From positions 124,001-188,000 of the forward strand of contig JAEWGW010000018.1 of the NCBI GenBank assembly GCA_023388055.1: DNA of 64,000 nt. The letters are read 5' to 3'. The DNA is from Bacillota bacterium. GTDB taxonomy: Bacteria; Bacillota; Bacilli; Paenibacillales; NBRC-103111. Below are positions 15,764-24,800 of this stretch, in pieces. A program made the position numbers and the translations under genes. A model generated the notes under the pieces. The model did no database searches, was not told the DNA's origin, and was given only the letters and a program-made list of their open reading frames with translations. Every line of letters begins with the position of its first letter. Positions within the stretch are counted from its first letter, which is position 1.

Positions 15764-16939
15764 ATGAGCGATGACAATCTGAACATTCTCCACCTGCTGG
15801 AGGACATCCGCTTCACAAAAATAAAAGAGCGGGAATATGCCACGAAAATCCGCGGACTTGCACCGGGACTGGAAGCGGAATATGCGCATTTACTGAAAAG
15901 CTGGGAGCCCATGCTGGGCCAGACGGAATATGCCGCAGCCCAATGGGCGGAGGCACTGTTACATGCTCCGGGAAACACCATCCCTTACGCGCAAGAGGCC
16001 ATCAGCCAGCTTACCCGGTATGCCCAAGAACAAACGGAAGCCTTCACAGGGCAGCTGGCGGCGCTGCAGGCATACCACCCTGCCATTCAGGTCAACCCGG
16101 CAGCGGGGCAGCTGATCCATCACATCCTCCAGACAGCTCCGCCCGAGCAGCTAACCGGCTTCGAGGAGCCAATTGACACAGGGGAAGCAGCACCAGCCTC
16201 CTCCTTCCGGGAGGATGCGGAAATCGTTACTACCTGGTCGGAAGCATTACCTGCGCCTAACCAGCCTTCCGTCCAACGCCCAGAATCACAACAAGCCCAA
16301 TCAGCCACCTCCCCCGTCCCCATCGGCAAACATACCCTGCCTCCGCTTCCATATGCCTATAACGCCCTGGAGCCCTATATTGATGAAGCCACCATGCGGA
16401 TTCATCACGACAAACATCATCAATCCTATGTGGACGGACTGAACAATGCCGAAAACAAGCTGGCCGAAGCGCGCCGCTCCGGGGATTTCAGTCTGGTGAA
16501 GCATTGGGAGCGGGAGCTGGCTTTTCACGGGGCGGGCCATTATTTGCACACCCTGTTCTGGAGCATCATGGCCCCTAATGCCGGAGGTCCGGCCACAGGC
16601 TTGGCCGCCGAACAAATCCGCGCCGACTTCGGCAGCTTCGAGGCCTTCAAGAAGCAGTTTAGTGAAGCTGCGGATAAGGTGGAGGGCGGCGGCTGGGCCG
16701 TCTGGGTGTGGAGTCCCCGCAGCCAACGCACGGAAATCCTCACCGCAGAGAAACATCAGAACCTTTCCCAATGGGATGTGGTGCCCCTTCTGGCTTTGGA
16801 TGTGTGGGAGCATGCCTATTACCTGAAGCACCAGAATAAACGGGCCGATTACATCAAGGATTGGTGGAACGTGGTGAACTGGAAGCAGGTTAATGAGCGG
16901 CTGGCAGCCGCCCGCAGACTGATGTGGCAGCCTTACTGA
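15764..16939 (+). CDS. Fe/Mn superoxide dismutase with long helical N-terminal extension
   Basis: A 391-residue protein. Residues from about 190 on form a complete Fe/Mn SOD: YNALEPYIDE, HHDKHHQSYV, FHGAGHYLHTLFW, and DVWEHAYYLKHQNKR carry the His/His/Asp/His metal ligands. The first 130 residues are a soluble helical domain, then a Pro/Gln/Ser-rich linker of about 60 residues. Bacillus SodF also has an N-terminal extension, but a shorter one. Start chosen at 15764 because GGGAGGG stands 10 nt upstream; 15746 is an alternative. Probably detoxifies superoxide; the extension might direct localisation or partner binding. Confidence 0.87.
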   Translation: MSDDNLNILHLLEDIRFTKIKEREYATKIRGLAPGLEAEYAHLLKSWEPMLGQTEYAAAQWAEALLHAPGNTIPYAQEAISQLTRYAQEQTEAFTGQLAALQAYHPAIQVNPAAGQLIHHILQTAPPEQLTGFEEPIDTGEAAPASSFREDAEIVTTWSEALPAPNQPSVQRPESQQAQSATSPVPIGKHTLPPLPYAYNALEPYIDEATMRIHHDKHHQSYVDGLNNAENKLAEARRSGDFSLVKHWERELAFHGAGHYLHTLFWSIMAPNAGGPATGLAAEQIRADFGSFEAFKKQFSEAADKVEGGGWAVWVWSPRSQRTEILTAEKHQNLSQWDVVPLLALDVWEHAYYLKHQNKRADYIKDWWNVVNWKQVNERLAAARRLMWQPY

Positions 16940-17034
16940 TGCCGGCAATCCCCGGCCCGGGGTTAGGGTGTGCAGCGGTCTTCGGTGCAGCGGGAACCGC
17001 AGCAGGAGCGGCTAAATACACCCCAGGGCAATAT

Positions 17035-17076
17035 AAGGAACCCTTCTCCGCCTTTTACGCGGGGAGGGGTTCCTTT
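17035..17076 (+). terminator. Terminator after the fused SOD gene
   Basis: Stem AAGGAACCC...GGGTTCCTT with inner CCGC/GCGG, followed by a T run. Confidence 0.85.
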
Positions 17077-17121
17077 TTGGCAAAAGGGAAACGTTAACGG
17101 GGTAATCTGTTTTTCAGCCTT

Positions 17122-17137
17122 TGTGACCCCCATCACA
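17122..17137 (+). promoter_or_regulatory. FNR/CRP-type box before the DUF2249 gene
   Basis: Perfect TGTGA-N6-TCACA dyad, 62 bp before the first gene of the nitrite/NO module. The same motif appears before nirK (20669-20684), linking both transcripts to one Crp/Fnr regulator. Confidence 0.85.
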
Positions 17138-17199
17138 AAGCCGCTCCCTCCCGCAGCTTATACTGACCTCAACAACCAAACGACAGGAGGAACTCCACA

Positions 17200-17436
17200 A
17201 TGAGTTCTTTTGCAGCTATAATCAACGCTCCTGAATACCCGCCGCGTATCCGCCACCAAGCCATTTTTGAATGCTTCGACGGCTTGGCCGCCGGGGAAGT
17301 CATGCTGTTGGTCAACGACCATGAACCAAGGCCGCTATATTACCAGTTCCAGGCTGAACGTCCGGGAGACTTCGTTTGGGAATATGTTGAGGAAGGCCCG
17401 GAGACTTACCGGGTTGCCATTACCAAGCTGAACTAA
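17200..17436 (+). CDS. DUF2249 domain protein
   Basis: A 78-residue small protein matching the DUF2249 pattern (HQAIFECFDGLAAGEVMLLVNDHEPRPL split across a TusA-like fold; ending WEYVEEGPETYRVAITK). Such proteins are common beside denitrification and hemerythrin-like genes and are presumed redox or metal-cofactor helpers; function is not proven. AGGAGGAACTCC upstream; 14 bp before the next gene. Confidence 0.85.
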   Translation: MSSFAAIINAPEYPPRIRHQAIFECFDGLAAGEVMLLVNDHEPRPLYYQFQAERPGDFVWEYVEEGPETYRVAITKLN

Positions 17437-17450
17437 GGGAGCTGAAGGCC

Positions 17451-18059
17451 ATGTTCTTCTGGAAGTCGAAAAAAACCGAGGAGCTCCCGCAGCTGAACCG
17501 CGTTGAGCTGGATGTGCGGGAGGAGCTGCGAAACAAACGGGACCCCTTTGCCATTATCATGAAAACCGTCAAGGAGCTGGGCAAGCAGGATATGCTGGTG
17601 CTCCACGCCACATTGAAGCCGGTGCCGCTCCTGGGGCTGATGAAGCTGAAGGGGTATGTCTCCTCCACCTCCAGAGCCGGGCATGAGCATTGGATCACCA
17701 CCTTTGTCCGCAAGGAATACGCCGCTGTGCTGGAGGGCGAGCAGGATGAGCTTCCGGAAACGGCAGCCGTCGGGCATGAAGAAACCCACGAAGACTGCCC
17801 TGCCTCTGCAGACAGTCTGACTGACGAAACCGGGGGTTCCCCACGCTCCATCCATCTGGATAACCGGGGAATGGAGCCGCCCAAGCCGATGATCCGCACC
17901 ATGGACGCCCTGGAAAAGGCACGGCCCGGGGATACCATCACCATCCATAATGACCGGGTGCCCGCCTTTTTGCTGGAGGAAATCAAAACCCTGGGTTACC
18001 CCCATGAGATTGAGCCCCAGCCCGACGGCAGCGCCATTGTTACCATCCACAAGCAATAA
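17451..18059 (+). CDS. Tandem DUF2249-like protein
   Basis: A 202-residue protein with two DUF2249/TusA-like halves. The first (about 15-90) ends in WITTFVRK. An acidic linker of about 35 residues follows. The second (about 128-200) contains LDNRGMEPPKPMIRTMDALE and GDTITIHNDRVPAFLLEEIK, the canonical family pattern. The linker has one Cys. It likely works with the preceding single-domain paralogue in the FNR-controlled module. The exact activity is unknown. Confidence 0.8.
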   Translation: MFFWKSKKTEELPQLNRVELDVREELRNKRDPFAIIMKTVKELGKQDMLVLHATLKPVPLLGLMKLKGYVSSTSRAGHEHWITTFVRKEYAAVLEGEQDELPETAAVGHEETHEDCPASADSLTDETGGSPRSIHLDNRGMEPPKPMIRTMDALEKARPGDTITIHNDRVPAFLLEEIKTLGYPHEIEPQPDGSAIVTIHKQ

Positions 18060-18086
18060 TCCCGTGTAACAGGAGGTGCAAGACCT

Positions 18087-19346
18087 GTGATATCCAACCC
18101 GTCCGCCGCTGGCCCGTCCCGGCTCCCTCTGCGGTTTCTCTTAACCGGCATTGCCATGTTTCTGCTGTTCCAAATTGTATCCGTCGCAACCGGAGCCGGC
18201 TGGACGGGGCTGTCCCCGCGGAATCCGGAGGGGTGGTCTGCCGCACACCTGATGCTGCTGGGCTTCGCAGCCATGATTGCCATGGGGGCGGTTTATCAGC
18301 TGATATTCGTCGTCGTCCAGCACAGTATTTACAGCGAGAGGCTTGGAAAATGGCATTATGGCTTTTTCCTCACCGGACTCTCCGGTTTGACGGTAGGCTT
18401 TTTCCTGGGTAACGTGGCCCTGATCGCCCTGTTTGCCACCATTGCTTTTACCGGCATTGTTCTGTTCGTATGGAACATTGCCGCCACACTGATTACGGTC
18501 AAAATGTGGAACCCTATTACCCTAAGCGCCTTGGCAGCAGTAACCTTCCTGTTTTTCACCGGACTGACCGGCTTGGGAATGGGCTTGAACTTCCGCTTCG
18601 CTTTCCTGGGTATGAGCCATGACCAGTGGCTGGGCGCCCACCTCTGGTTCGGACTGTTCGGCTGGTTCGGACTCCTGATCACCGGCTTCAGCTACAAAAT
18701 GCTGCCCATGTTTTTCCTGTCCCACGGACATAACGAAAAGCCCGCCCGCCTGACTCTTATCCTCTGGAGTGCGGCGGTGGTGACCGGAGCAGTCTCCTCC
18801 CTGCTGGGTTTGTCCAAATGGATGCAGTGGCTCGCATTAGTTCTTTTAACGCTGGCCTTGGCCGCCTATTGTGTCCAGATTCAATTTATTATCCGGAAAA
18901 AGCACAAAAAAACGCCCGGCTACGGCATTCTGGTGGCAGTATGGTCCACCTATCTGCTGACTGGCGCTGCATTGGCCTTTGTGGCATTCGCCATCTGGAA
19001 TCCCGCTGTTCTCTCCGAGCAAGCCGTCTATGCCTTCGTGATTTCCCTGTATCTGTGGAATTGGCTGGCTCCGGTGGTTCTCGGTTATATGTCCAAGATT
19101 GTTCCATTCCTCTGGTGGACGCTGAAATACGGCGATAAGGTCGGCAAGGAAAAAACGCCGGTTATGGCCGATCTGGTGAAGGAAAACCACGTCAAGGTGC
19201 TCCTATCCCTTTGGCTCGCCGCTGCTTTGGCCCTGCTGGCCTGTACAGCCGTCGGCTCCGGCCTGGCCGTTCAGATTGCCGCAGGTGTATGGTCCGTTAT
19301 GTCCCTGGGATATATGCTGCTTCTGGCGCGGGTGTTTACCAGATAA
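18087..19346 (+). CDS. Polytopic membrane protein, haem-copper-oxidase I/NnrS-like, in nitrite module
   Basis: A 419-residue protein with about 12 hydrophobic segments. Conserved-looking His residues occur at helix edges: SAAHLMLLGF (early), HDQWLGAHLWFGLFGWFG and MFFLSHGHN (middle), which is the style of haem-binding membrane proteins such as NnrS and oxidase subunit I. GTG start with AGGAGGTGC upstream. Between the DUF2249 genes and the MIP18 protein it is probably part of NO/nitrite handling, perhaps haem or quinol linked. Family assignment is tentative. Confidence 0.6.
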   Translation: MISNPSAAGPSRLPLRFLLTGIAMFLLFQIVSVATGAGWTGLSPRNPEGWSAAHLMLLGFAAMIAMGAVYQLIFVVVQHSIYSERLGKWHYGFFLTGLSGLTVGFFLGNVALIALFATIAFTGIVLFVWNIAATLITVKMWNPITLSALAAVTFLFFTGLTGLGMGLNFRFAFLGMSHDQWLGAHLWFGLFGWFGLLITGFSYKMLPMFFLSHGHNEKPARLTLILWSAAVVTGAVSSLLGLSKWMQWLALVLLTLALAAYCVQIQFIIRKKHKKTPGYGILVAVWSTYLLTGAALAFVAFAIWNPAVLSEQAVYAFVISLYLWNWLAPVVLGYMSKIVPFLWWTLKYGDKVGKEKTPVMADLVKENHVKVLLSLWLAAALALLACTAVGSGLAVQIAAGVWSVMSLGYMLLLARVFTR

Positions 19347-19382
19347 ATGTTTGACCATCTTAACCTTAAGGAGGGTTTACAA

Positions 19383-19682
19383 ATGACAACGTTGGAAACG
19401 CTAGAAGAGACGCTTCGCACCGTTTATGACCCGGAGCTTGGTGTGAATGTGCTGGACTTGGGCCTGATCTATGACTTGAAGCAGGATGAGGCGGGCGTCG
19501 TCCATATCCAGATGACCCTGACCACTCAAGGCTGTCCGCTGCACGACACCATCGTAGGCGGCGTACGCAATGCCGTATCCCGTTTGCCGGGCGTAACGGA
19601 CGTAAATGTAGAACTCGTCTGGTCACCGGCCTGGACACCTGATAAAATGAAACCGGAAGCAAAACAACAACTCGGTTTCTAG
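19383..19682 (+). CDS. MIP18/DUF59 metal-sulfur cluster assembly protein
   Basis: A 99-residue DUF59 protein (PaaD/SufT family): TVYDPELGVNVLDLGLIYDL, the reactive cysteine in TTQGCPLHDTI, and VELVWSPAWTPDKM near the end. AAGGAGGGTTTAC precedes the ATG at 19383, which is preferred to the upstream ATG at 19347. The family helps mature Fe-S proteins. Position in an FNR-controlled cluster suggests help with an anaerobic metalloenzyme. Confidence 0.9.
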   Translation: MTTLETLEETLRTVYDPELGVNVLDLGLIYDLKQDEAGVVHIQMTLTTQGCPLHDTIVGGVRNAVSRLPGVTDVNVELVWSPAWTPDKMKPEAKQQLGF

Positions 19683-19906
19683 GGAGTCTATCTGGCGAAA
19701 AAAACAAGTAAATTCATATTCATGTGGAAAGACCGGGAGGAAAAGGAGTGACTTGAGGGCGAGTTTTTTGGCGGCTTTGAGTCCTTAATAGTTAAATCCG
19801 ATCAAGGCCGACAAAACGTGTTTGAGCATCCAAGACACTCCTTTTCCGGTAGGGAACGAAACTTGATGAATATGAATTTACCCCAACTACTCGTCAGATA
19901 GACTCC
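19683..19906. mobile_element. MITE-like 224-bp imperfect inverted repeat
   Basis: Perfect 12-bp ends GGAGTCTATCTG (19683-19694) and CAGATAGACTCC (19895-19906). Further matching blocks lie inside: GTAAATTCATATTCAT (19708-19723) with its complement (19867-19882), and AAAAGGAGTG (19741-19750) with its complement (19836-19845). A TA dinucleotide lies at each border. No ORF inside. Length, structure and TA borders fit a miniature element mobilised by an IS630/mariner-type transposase; a large transcript hairpin is the alternative. It separates the DUF59 gene from the Crp/Fnr gene. Confidence 0.75.
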
Positions 19907-19934
19907 TAATGGACTTAAGGAGTGTTCATGCGTA

Positions 19935-20636
19935 ATGGAAACGTCTCGCCGTAAGCTGGCCGATGTGCCGCTGTTCCGTGGATTGGATGACGCCGAGCTG
20001 CGTCTGTTGGATGAGCTGTTGATCCCCCGGTTTTTCAAGAAAAAATCGATTATCTTCCATGAGGGCAGTGACAGGGAAAGCATCTATATCATCCAGGAGG
20101 GACTGGTCAAAGCCTTCAAAACGGATGCGGAGGGACATGAGCAGATCGTGAATTTTTTGGGGCCCGGCAGTATGTTCCCGCATACCGGGTTCTTTTTGCT
20201 ATCTACCTATCCCGCTACAACAGAGGCTGTCATGGATACCCGGGTTTTGGCCATGCCGCTGTCCTCCTTCGAGCAGGTGATTGCCTCCACTCCCGCCATG
20301 GCTATCAAGGTGCTGCGGGTGATGAGCCAGACCATTCAGGAGCTGCAGACCAAACTTCAGGAGCTGACGGGCCAGGACATACAAGTGCGGCTGACCTCCT
20401 TCCTGTTCGGCATCGCTATGAAGCAGGGGACAGAGCATCCCGACGGAAGCATCCGCGTCTCTCTGCCCGTGACCCATCAGGAGCTGGCCAATACCATCGG
20501 CACCACCCGGGAAACCGTCACACGCCTTCTTGCTCAGTTGAAAAAAGAAGGATTGCTGGAGGCGGACCGCAAGGGGTTTCTGCTGCCCGATCCGGAAGCG
20601 CTGCGGCAATGGGGCAGGCCTGACCGGGAAAAGTAG
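19935..20636 (+). CDS. Cysteine-free Crp/Fnr-family regulator
   Basis: A 233-residue CRP/FNR protein: cyclic-nucleotide-like beta roll (residues about 12-120), dimer helix, and winged helix with recognition segment ELANTIGTTRETVTRLLAQL. It contains no cysteine, so it cannot carry the FNR 4Fe-4S cluster. It could sense NO through haem like DNR/NnrR. The R-E-x3-R pattern is that of CRP, which reads TGTGA, and TGTGA-N6-TCACA boxes flank this cluster at 17122 and 20669. It is thus the likely local activator of nirK and the DUF2249 operon. Confidence 0.88.
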   Translation: METSRRKLADVPLFRGLDDAELRLLDELLIPRFFKKKSIIFHEGSDRESIYIIQEGLVKAFKTDAEGHEQIVNFLGPGSMFPHTGFFLLSTYPATTEAVMDTRVLAMPLSSFEQVIASTPAMAIKVLRVMSQTIQELQTKLQELTGQDIQVRLTSFLFGIAMKQGTEHPDGSIRVSLPVTHQELANTIGTTRETVTRLLAQLKKEGLLEADRKGFLLPDPEALRQWGRPDREK

Positions 20637-20668
20637 ATAGCCTCCCCAAAAGTGAAATTGTTCCGGCT

Positions 20669-20684
20669 TGTGACCCGAATCACA
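20669..20684 (+). promoter_or_regulatory. FNR/CRP-type box before nirK
   Basis: TGTGACCCGAATCACA, a perfect TGTGA-N6-TCACA dyad, 81 bp before the nirK start and 32 bp after the stop of the Crp/Fnr gene. Confidence 0.85.
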
Positions 20685-20765
20685 AAGCCGGAGCCCCCAA
20701 TAGCGTACATTCTAGTTATCAGGCTGCCTCATAAACAGGCGGCATTGGGAAGGATGTGCCGAAGC

Positions 20766-21761
20766 ATGAAACCCATTATCCTCTTTCTTGCCGCGGGACT
20801 GCTGCTTATGTCGGTGGGACTGTATGCCATTGTAGGCGGACCCGGACTGTCCGCTGACCCGGATACCTCGGATTCCGGGCAGGTCGAACCTGCCCAGGTG
20901 AACCAGCCTCCGGTGGAGCCGGTAATCCGCCGCGAGGGTAAGGATGTGTATATCGAAATGACCACCCAGGTAACCAACGTAGAAATCTCCAAGGGTGTAA
21001 CCTACAACGCCTGGACCTTCAACGGAACGGTCCCCGGCCCGGTGCTCCGGGTCAAGCAGGGTGACATGCTCCACCTTACGCTGAAAAATTTGGATCCGTC
21101 CCTGGCCCACTCCATGGATTATCATGCGGTACATGCGGCGCCCAGCTCCAAGTTTGTGGACGTCATGCCCGGGGAAACCGGCAGCTTCTCCTATCCGGCC
21201 AATAATCCCGGCGTGTTCATGTACCACTGCGGCACCAAGCCGGTGCTGGCCCATATCGCCAATGGCATGTACGGGACCATTATTGTGGAGCCCACCGACG
21301 GGTACCCTACGGATCAGGAGATCGACCGCTCCTACACCATTGTGCAAAGCGAGTTCTACAAGGAGCATGACTTCGAGGATATGCAGGACGGTGTGCCTTC
21401 GTACGTGGTATTCAATGGCAATGACTACGGACTGATGGAAAAACCCTTCCTGGCCAAGGTAGGCGAGAAGGTCCGTTTCTACGTTTCCAACGCCGGGCCT
21501 AACGAGGTGTCCTCCTTCCACATCGTCGGCACCATGTTCGACACCGTATACCTGGACGGGAACCCGCGGAACATCCAGTACGGCATGCAAACCGTGATGC
21601 TTCCCGCCAGCGGCGGAGCGGTAGTGGAGGTAACCGTAACCGAAGAAGGGGATTACCCCATCGTAACCCATCAGTTCAACCATGCCTCCAAAGGAGCCGT
21701 AGCTACCCTCCGGGTCACCAAGGACGGTCAGGACAACGGCATGCCGGCTATGGGACATTGA
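20766..21761 (+). CDS. nirK: Copper-containing nitrite reductase (NirK type)
   Basis: A 331-residue exported two-cupredoxin protein. Ligands map on NirK: HSMDYH gives His115 (type 1) and His120 (type 2); FMYHCGTKP gives His154 (type 2) and Cys155 (type 1); AHIANGM gives His163 and Met168 (type 1); a late VTHQFNH supplies the third type 2 His. The N-terminus is a membrane anchor or uncleaved signal, as in Gram-positive NirK. It reduces nitrite to NO outside the membrane. Start at 20766 (AAGGATG upstream); the longer ORF would cover the FNR box. No NO reductase gene is in the window. Confidence 0.88.
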   Translation: MKPIILFLAAGLLLMSVGLYAIVGGPGLSADPDTSDSGQVEPAQVNQPPVEPVIRREGKDVYIEMTTQVTNVEISKGVTYNAWTFNGTVPGPVLRVKQGDMLHLTLKNLDPSLAHSMDYHAVHAAPSSKFVDVMPGETGSFSYPANNPGVFMYHCGTKPVLAHIANGMYGTIIVEPTDGYPTDQEIDRSYTIVQSEFYKEHDFEDMQDGVPSYVVFNGNDYGLMEKPFLAKVGEKVRFYVSNAGPNEVSSFHIVGTMFDTVYLDGNPRNIQYGMQTVMLPASGGAVVEVTVTEEGDYPIVTHQFNHASKGAVATLRVTKDGQDNGMPAMGH

Positions 21762-21783
21762 CGGAAGACCCGCATAGGATCGT

Positions 21784-21825
21784 AAAAAAGGCCAGGCCCT
21801 GAAAGTAAGGGTCTGGCCTTTTTTA
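21784..21825. terminator. Bidirectional terminator between nirK and the large secreted protein
   Basis: Stem AAAAAAGGCCAG-pairing-CTGGCCTTTTTT with inner ACCC/GGGT; T runs on both strands serve the convergent genes. Confidence 0.9.
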
Positions 21826-21864
21826 TGATTTCGTTTTAGGGCTGTGGCTGAAGTTACAACCCGC

Positions 21865-24800
21865 TTATTGCACCCTATGAACCCCTACTGCTCCTAATGC
21901 CGAGCCGATAATCCGGAAGGGCACCGTCGTTTCCTTTATTACTCCATTGCTGTAAACCAGGCGGAAATGCACCTCATGCAAACCGTCGGGCAGCCGGTTA
22001 TCCAGGGAACCCATGACCGGATCGTACAGCTCCCCCTCGAACAACGCAGGCGTGCTTCCGGCGGCCAACAGGACCTCTACCCGGATGCTGTCTCCCCCGA
22101 TCCCCGTCGCTTCCAGGTATGCCTCCGCTATGCGGACAGGTGCCGGAGCACTGGTAACACGAAGCAGCAGCTTTTCCCCCGCATAAAAATCCTTAGGCGC
22201 ATGTGAGGTCTCATGCCCCCGCTCCACATGGTACTGAAGCCACTCCGGAGTATGGAGGATATCCGCTCCGATGGTTAAGGGCAGCACCTCCACCGTCTTC
22301 TGCGCCGATGCTTCCACAAGGCCGTCGGATACAATCAGGGTTACCCTGTAGCCTCCCGGCTCCACCCACACCCCTGTCCATTCCGCCAAGCTTCCGGTTG
22401 ACTCCTTGCCGGAAGGACTCACAATGCGCCACCGGTAGGTAAGCGCATCACCGTCAGGATCATAGGAGAGGCTGGTCAGCCGGACGGCATCCCCCTCCCA
22501 TACCGGCTTAGGTGACCAATCGAAGTCAGCAACAGGCGCCCGGTTGATATAAAACCACGTCTGTGCTGACCAATCCGACCACACATGCCCGTCGAACACT
22601 CTTACCCGCACCCGCAGCTTTTGCCCTGCTGGTAAATCAGCTGAAGCTTGCCAGCTGCCGGTTGTTGCAGATGTATTTTGCCAATACTGGCCCGAGTCCA
22701 AAAGCGTAACGGTATTCGCCGCATTCGTCACCTGGAGCTGGAAGTAAGTGAACACCGTTCCCGGGTCCGGATCCGCTTGGTACCAGACAAAGGCTGGCCG
22801 CAGCGTATTGAACATCGTCGGGGCGCTTTCCGATCCATCCGGTACGGCCATACTTGCAGCTGGCGGTCGGTTGGTGATGAACCAGCCCGAATTGGACCAT
22901 GGTGACCAGACATTGGCAGAATTTTTCACTCTGACAGTCACACGCATTTTCGCACCCATGGGTACATCCGTATTCAACTGCCAGCTGTCTGCAGTTTTAG
23001 CGTAATCCGCGTACGCTACATTCCTCGTCTGATTGGAAAACAACGTCCCGTTTTCATTCCATACATTGATTTCCTGAGAAATCACTTGTTTGGAATTGGG
23101 GTCATCCTGATCCCATGTTATCGTGGGCCTCAAGGTGGGGACATAAGTCGGATTGTCCTGCGTACCCAGCGGGAACGTCAGGGTAGCAGATGGTGGCAGG
23201 ATACTACTGAACCACCCCACATTACTCCAATCCGACCATTCCGTTTCGTCCTTCACCCGGATTTTCACCCTATATTTGGTACTGGTAGCCCCCCACACCT
23301 GTGATGCAAAAAAGCTCCCATTTACCTCTTTTGTCAGCTCCGCTTTTGCACCGGATATGCGCTCACTGATGCTTACCCCTCCCCAACCTCCGGTGTAGAT
23401 GGCTTCCGCTACGAGCTCATAAGCCGTATACAAGGTATCCGGGTCCGGATCCGACCGGGTCCACGTGATCGTGGGGTTTACATTTACGGGCAGATAGGTG
23501 GGCGAGTCTTCGGTACCGGCTGGATTCGTCAAGATGACGGACGGCTTCCGGTTGGCATTTTTGGCAACCTCCACTTGGGCCGTTTCAAGGAAGGACCAGG
23601 CTCCAAATTCGTCCTTCACCTGCAGCCCCAATGTCCATGTGCCCTTTTCATCCAACGAGGTTACCATGGAATTGAATTGGGCTCCGCTTGGAGAAATGAC
23701 AACATATCTTCGTTCAAAAATTCCCCGGTTGGCTGCGTAGCCTGGCTCCGCGTATCCCGTGTTAATATCAAACCGGTCCGGATCATAGCTGCTGTCGTTC
23801 CAGGTCACCGTATTCCCATTTAGAGCCGGGTTGAGAACACTAACAGGTCTGCGGTGTACGGTGATGGTTCGTTTGAAGCTGTTGGAGTTTTTCCGGTAGC
23901 CGTCAAAGGTCATGTCCGGGTACCGATATCCCGGCTCAGGCGCCGGATCATCCTTAGCCATCAAACTGACCTCCCAACGTCCCACCCGGTCAAAAGTGGG
24001 CAAACCGCTGCTGTGGCTGCTTCCATTTAACGGCGACACGCCCCCATTATTCAAGAACATCGGCGAATGGGTGTATTGCCAAAAGAAGGAGCCCGACATG
24101 GGATCATGCTCCGGATCCATGAAGTTAATGTTGTCGTAGTTCAACTGGGCCACTCCGGCAGCTTCATCCAGGATCGCAAAGTCCGATCCCCAGATGTTCT
24201 CTTCCTGGTAAACCTTATGGGAGATCCCCCGGAACGTGACAAAGGACTTGTCCGAAAAGGGCCCAAACCTCCCGCTGGAAAATGAACTGTCGGCCACATC
24301 GACGAAATAGGGCACCTTGTTCACCCATACACTCACCTTATTCCCCACCGTTCGGATCTTCACGCTGTAATCCTTGTTATCCTGGAGGCTGTAGGAATTA
24401 GAGGCGAGTACATACCGGTTCCCCCATTGATATTTACTGAGGGAAATCGTGTTCCCGTCAAACTCCACCGCAAGCCGGTTGGTCGGATCCTGCATCCGGA
24501 AGGAAAATCCGAACTGGCTGCTGTCTACCTTGACCTGTTCGGTCATAAAGCTGAACGAAAACTCCGCATCCGCAGCAGTAGCCGGGGACATAAACTGGCC
24601 ATAATCATACCGGGGCTGGATGGCTGCCGCCTCTGCAACCGGCCCTTTGTCGATCCAATATACGCTTGAGCCGCTAGGCGGGTTGTTATAACCCATGGAG
24701 CTTAAATTATTGATCTGATGGGCGCTAAGAAGCAATCCATCCCCTACAAGCTCCTCATAAAATTTGGAGAGGCTTACGATTTCCGTCCACGACTGAGCAA

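Noticed and set aside
19926..20183. Minus-strand ORF inside the Crp/Fnr gene
   Set aside because: Antisense shadow of a well-supported regulator.
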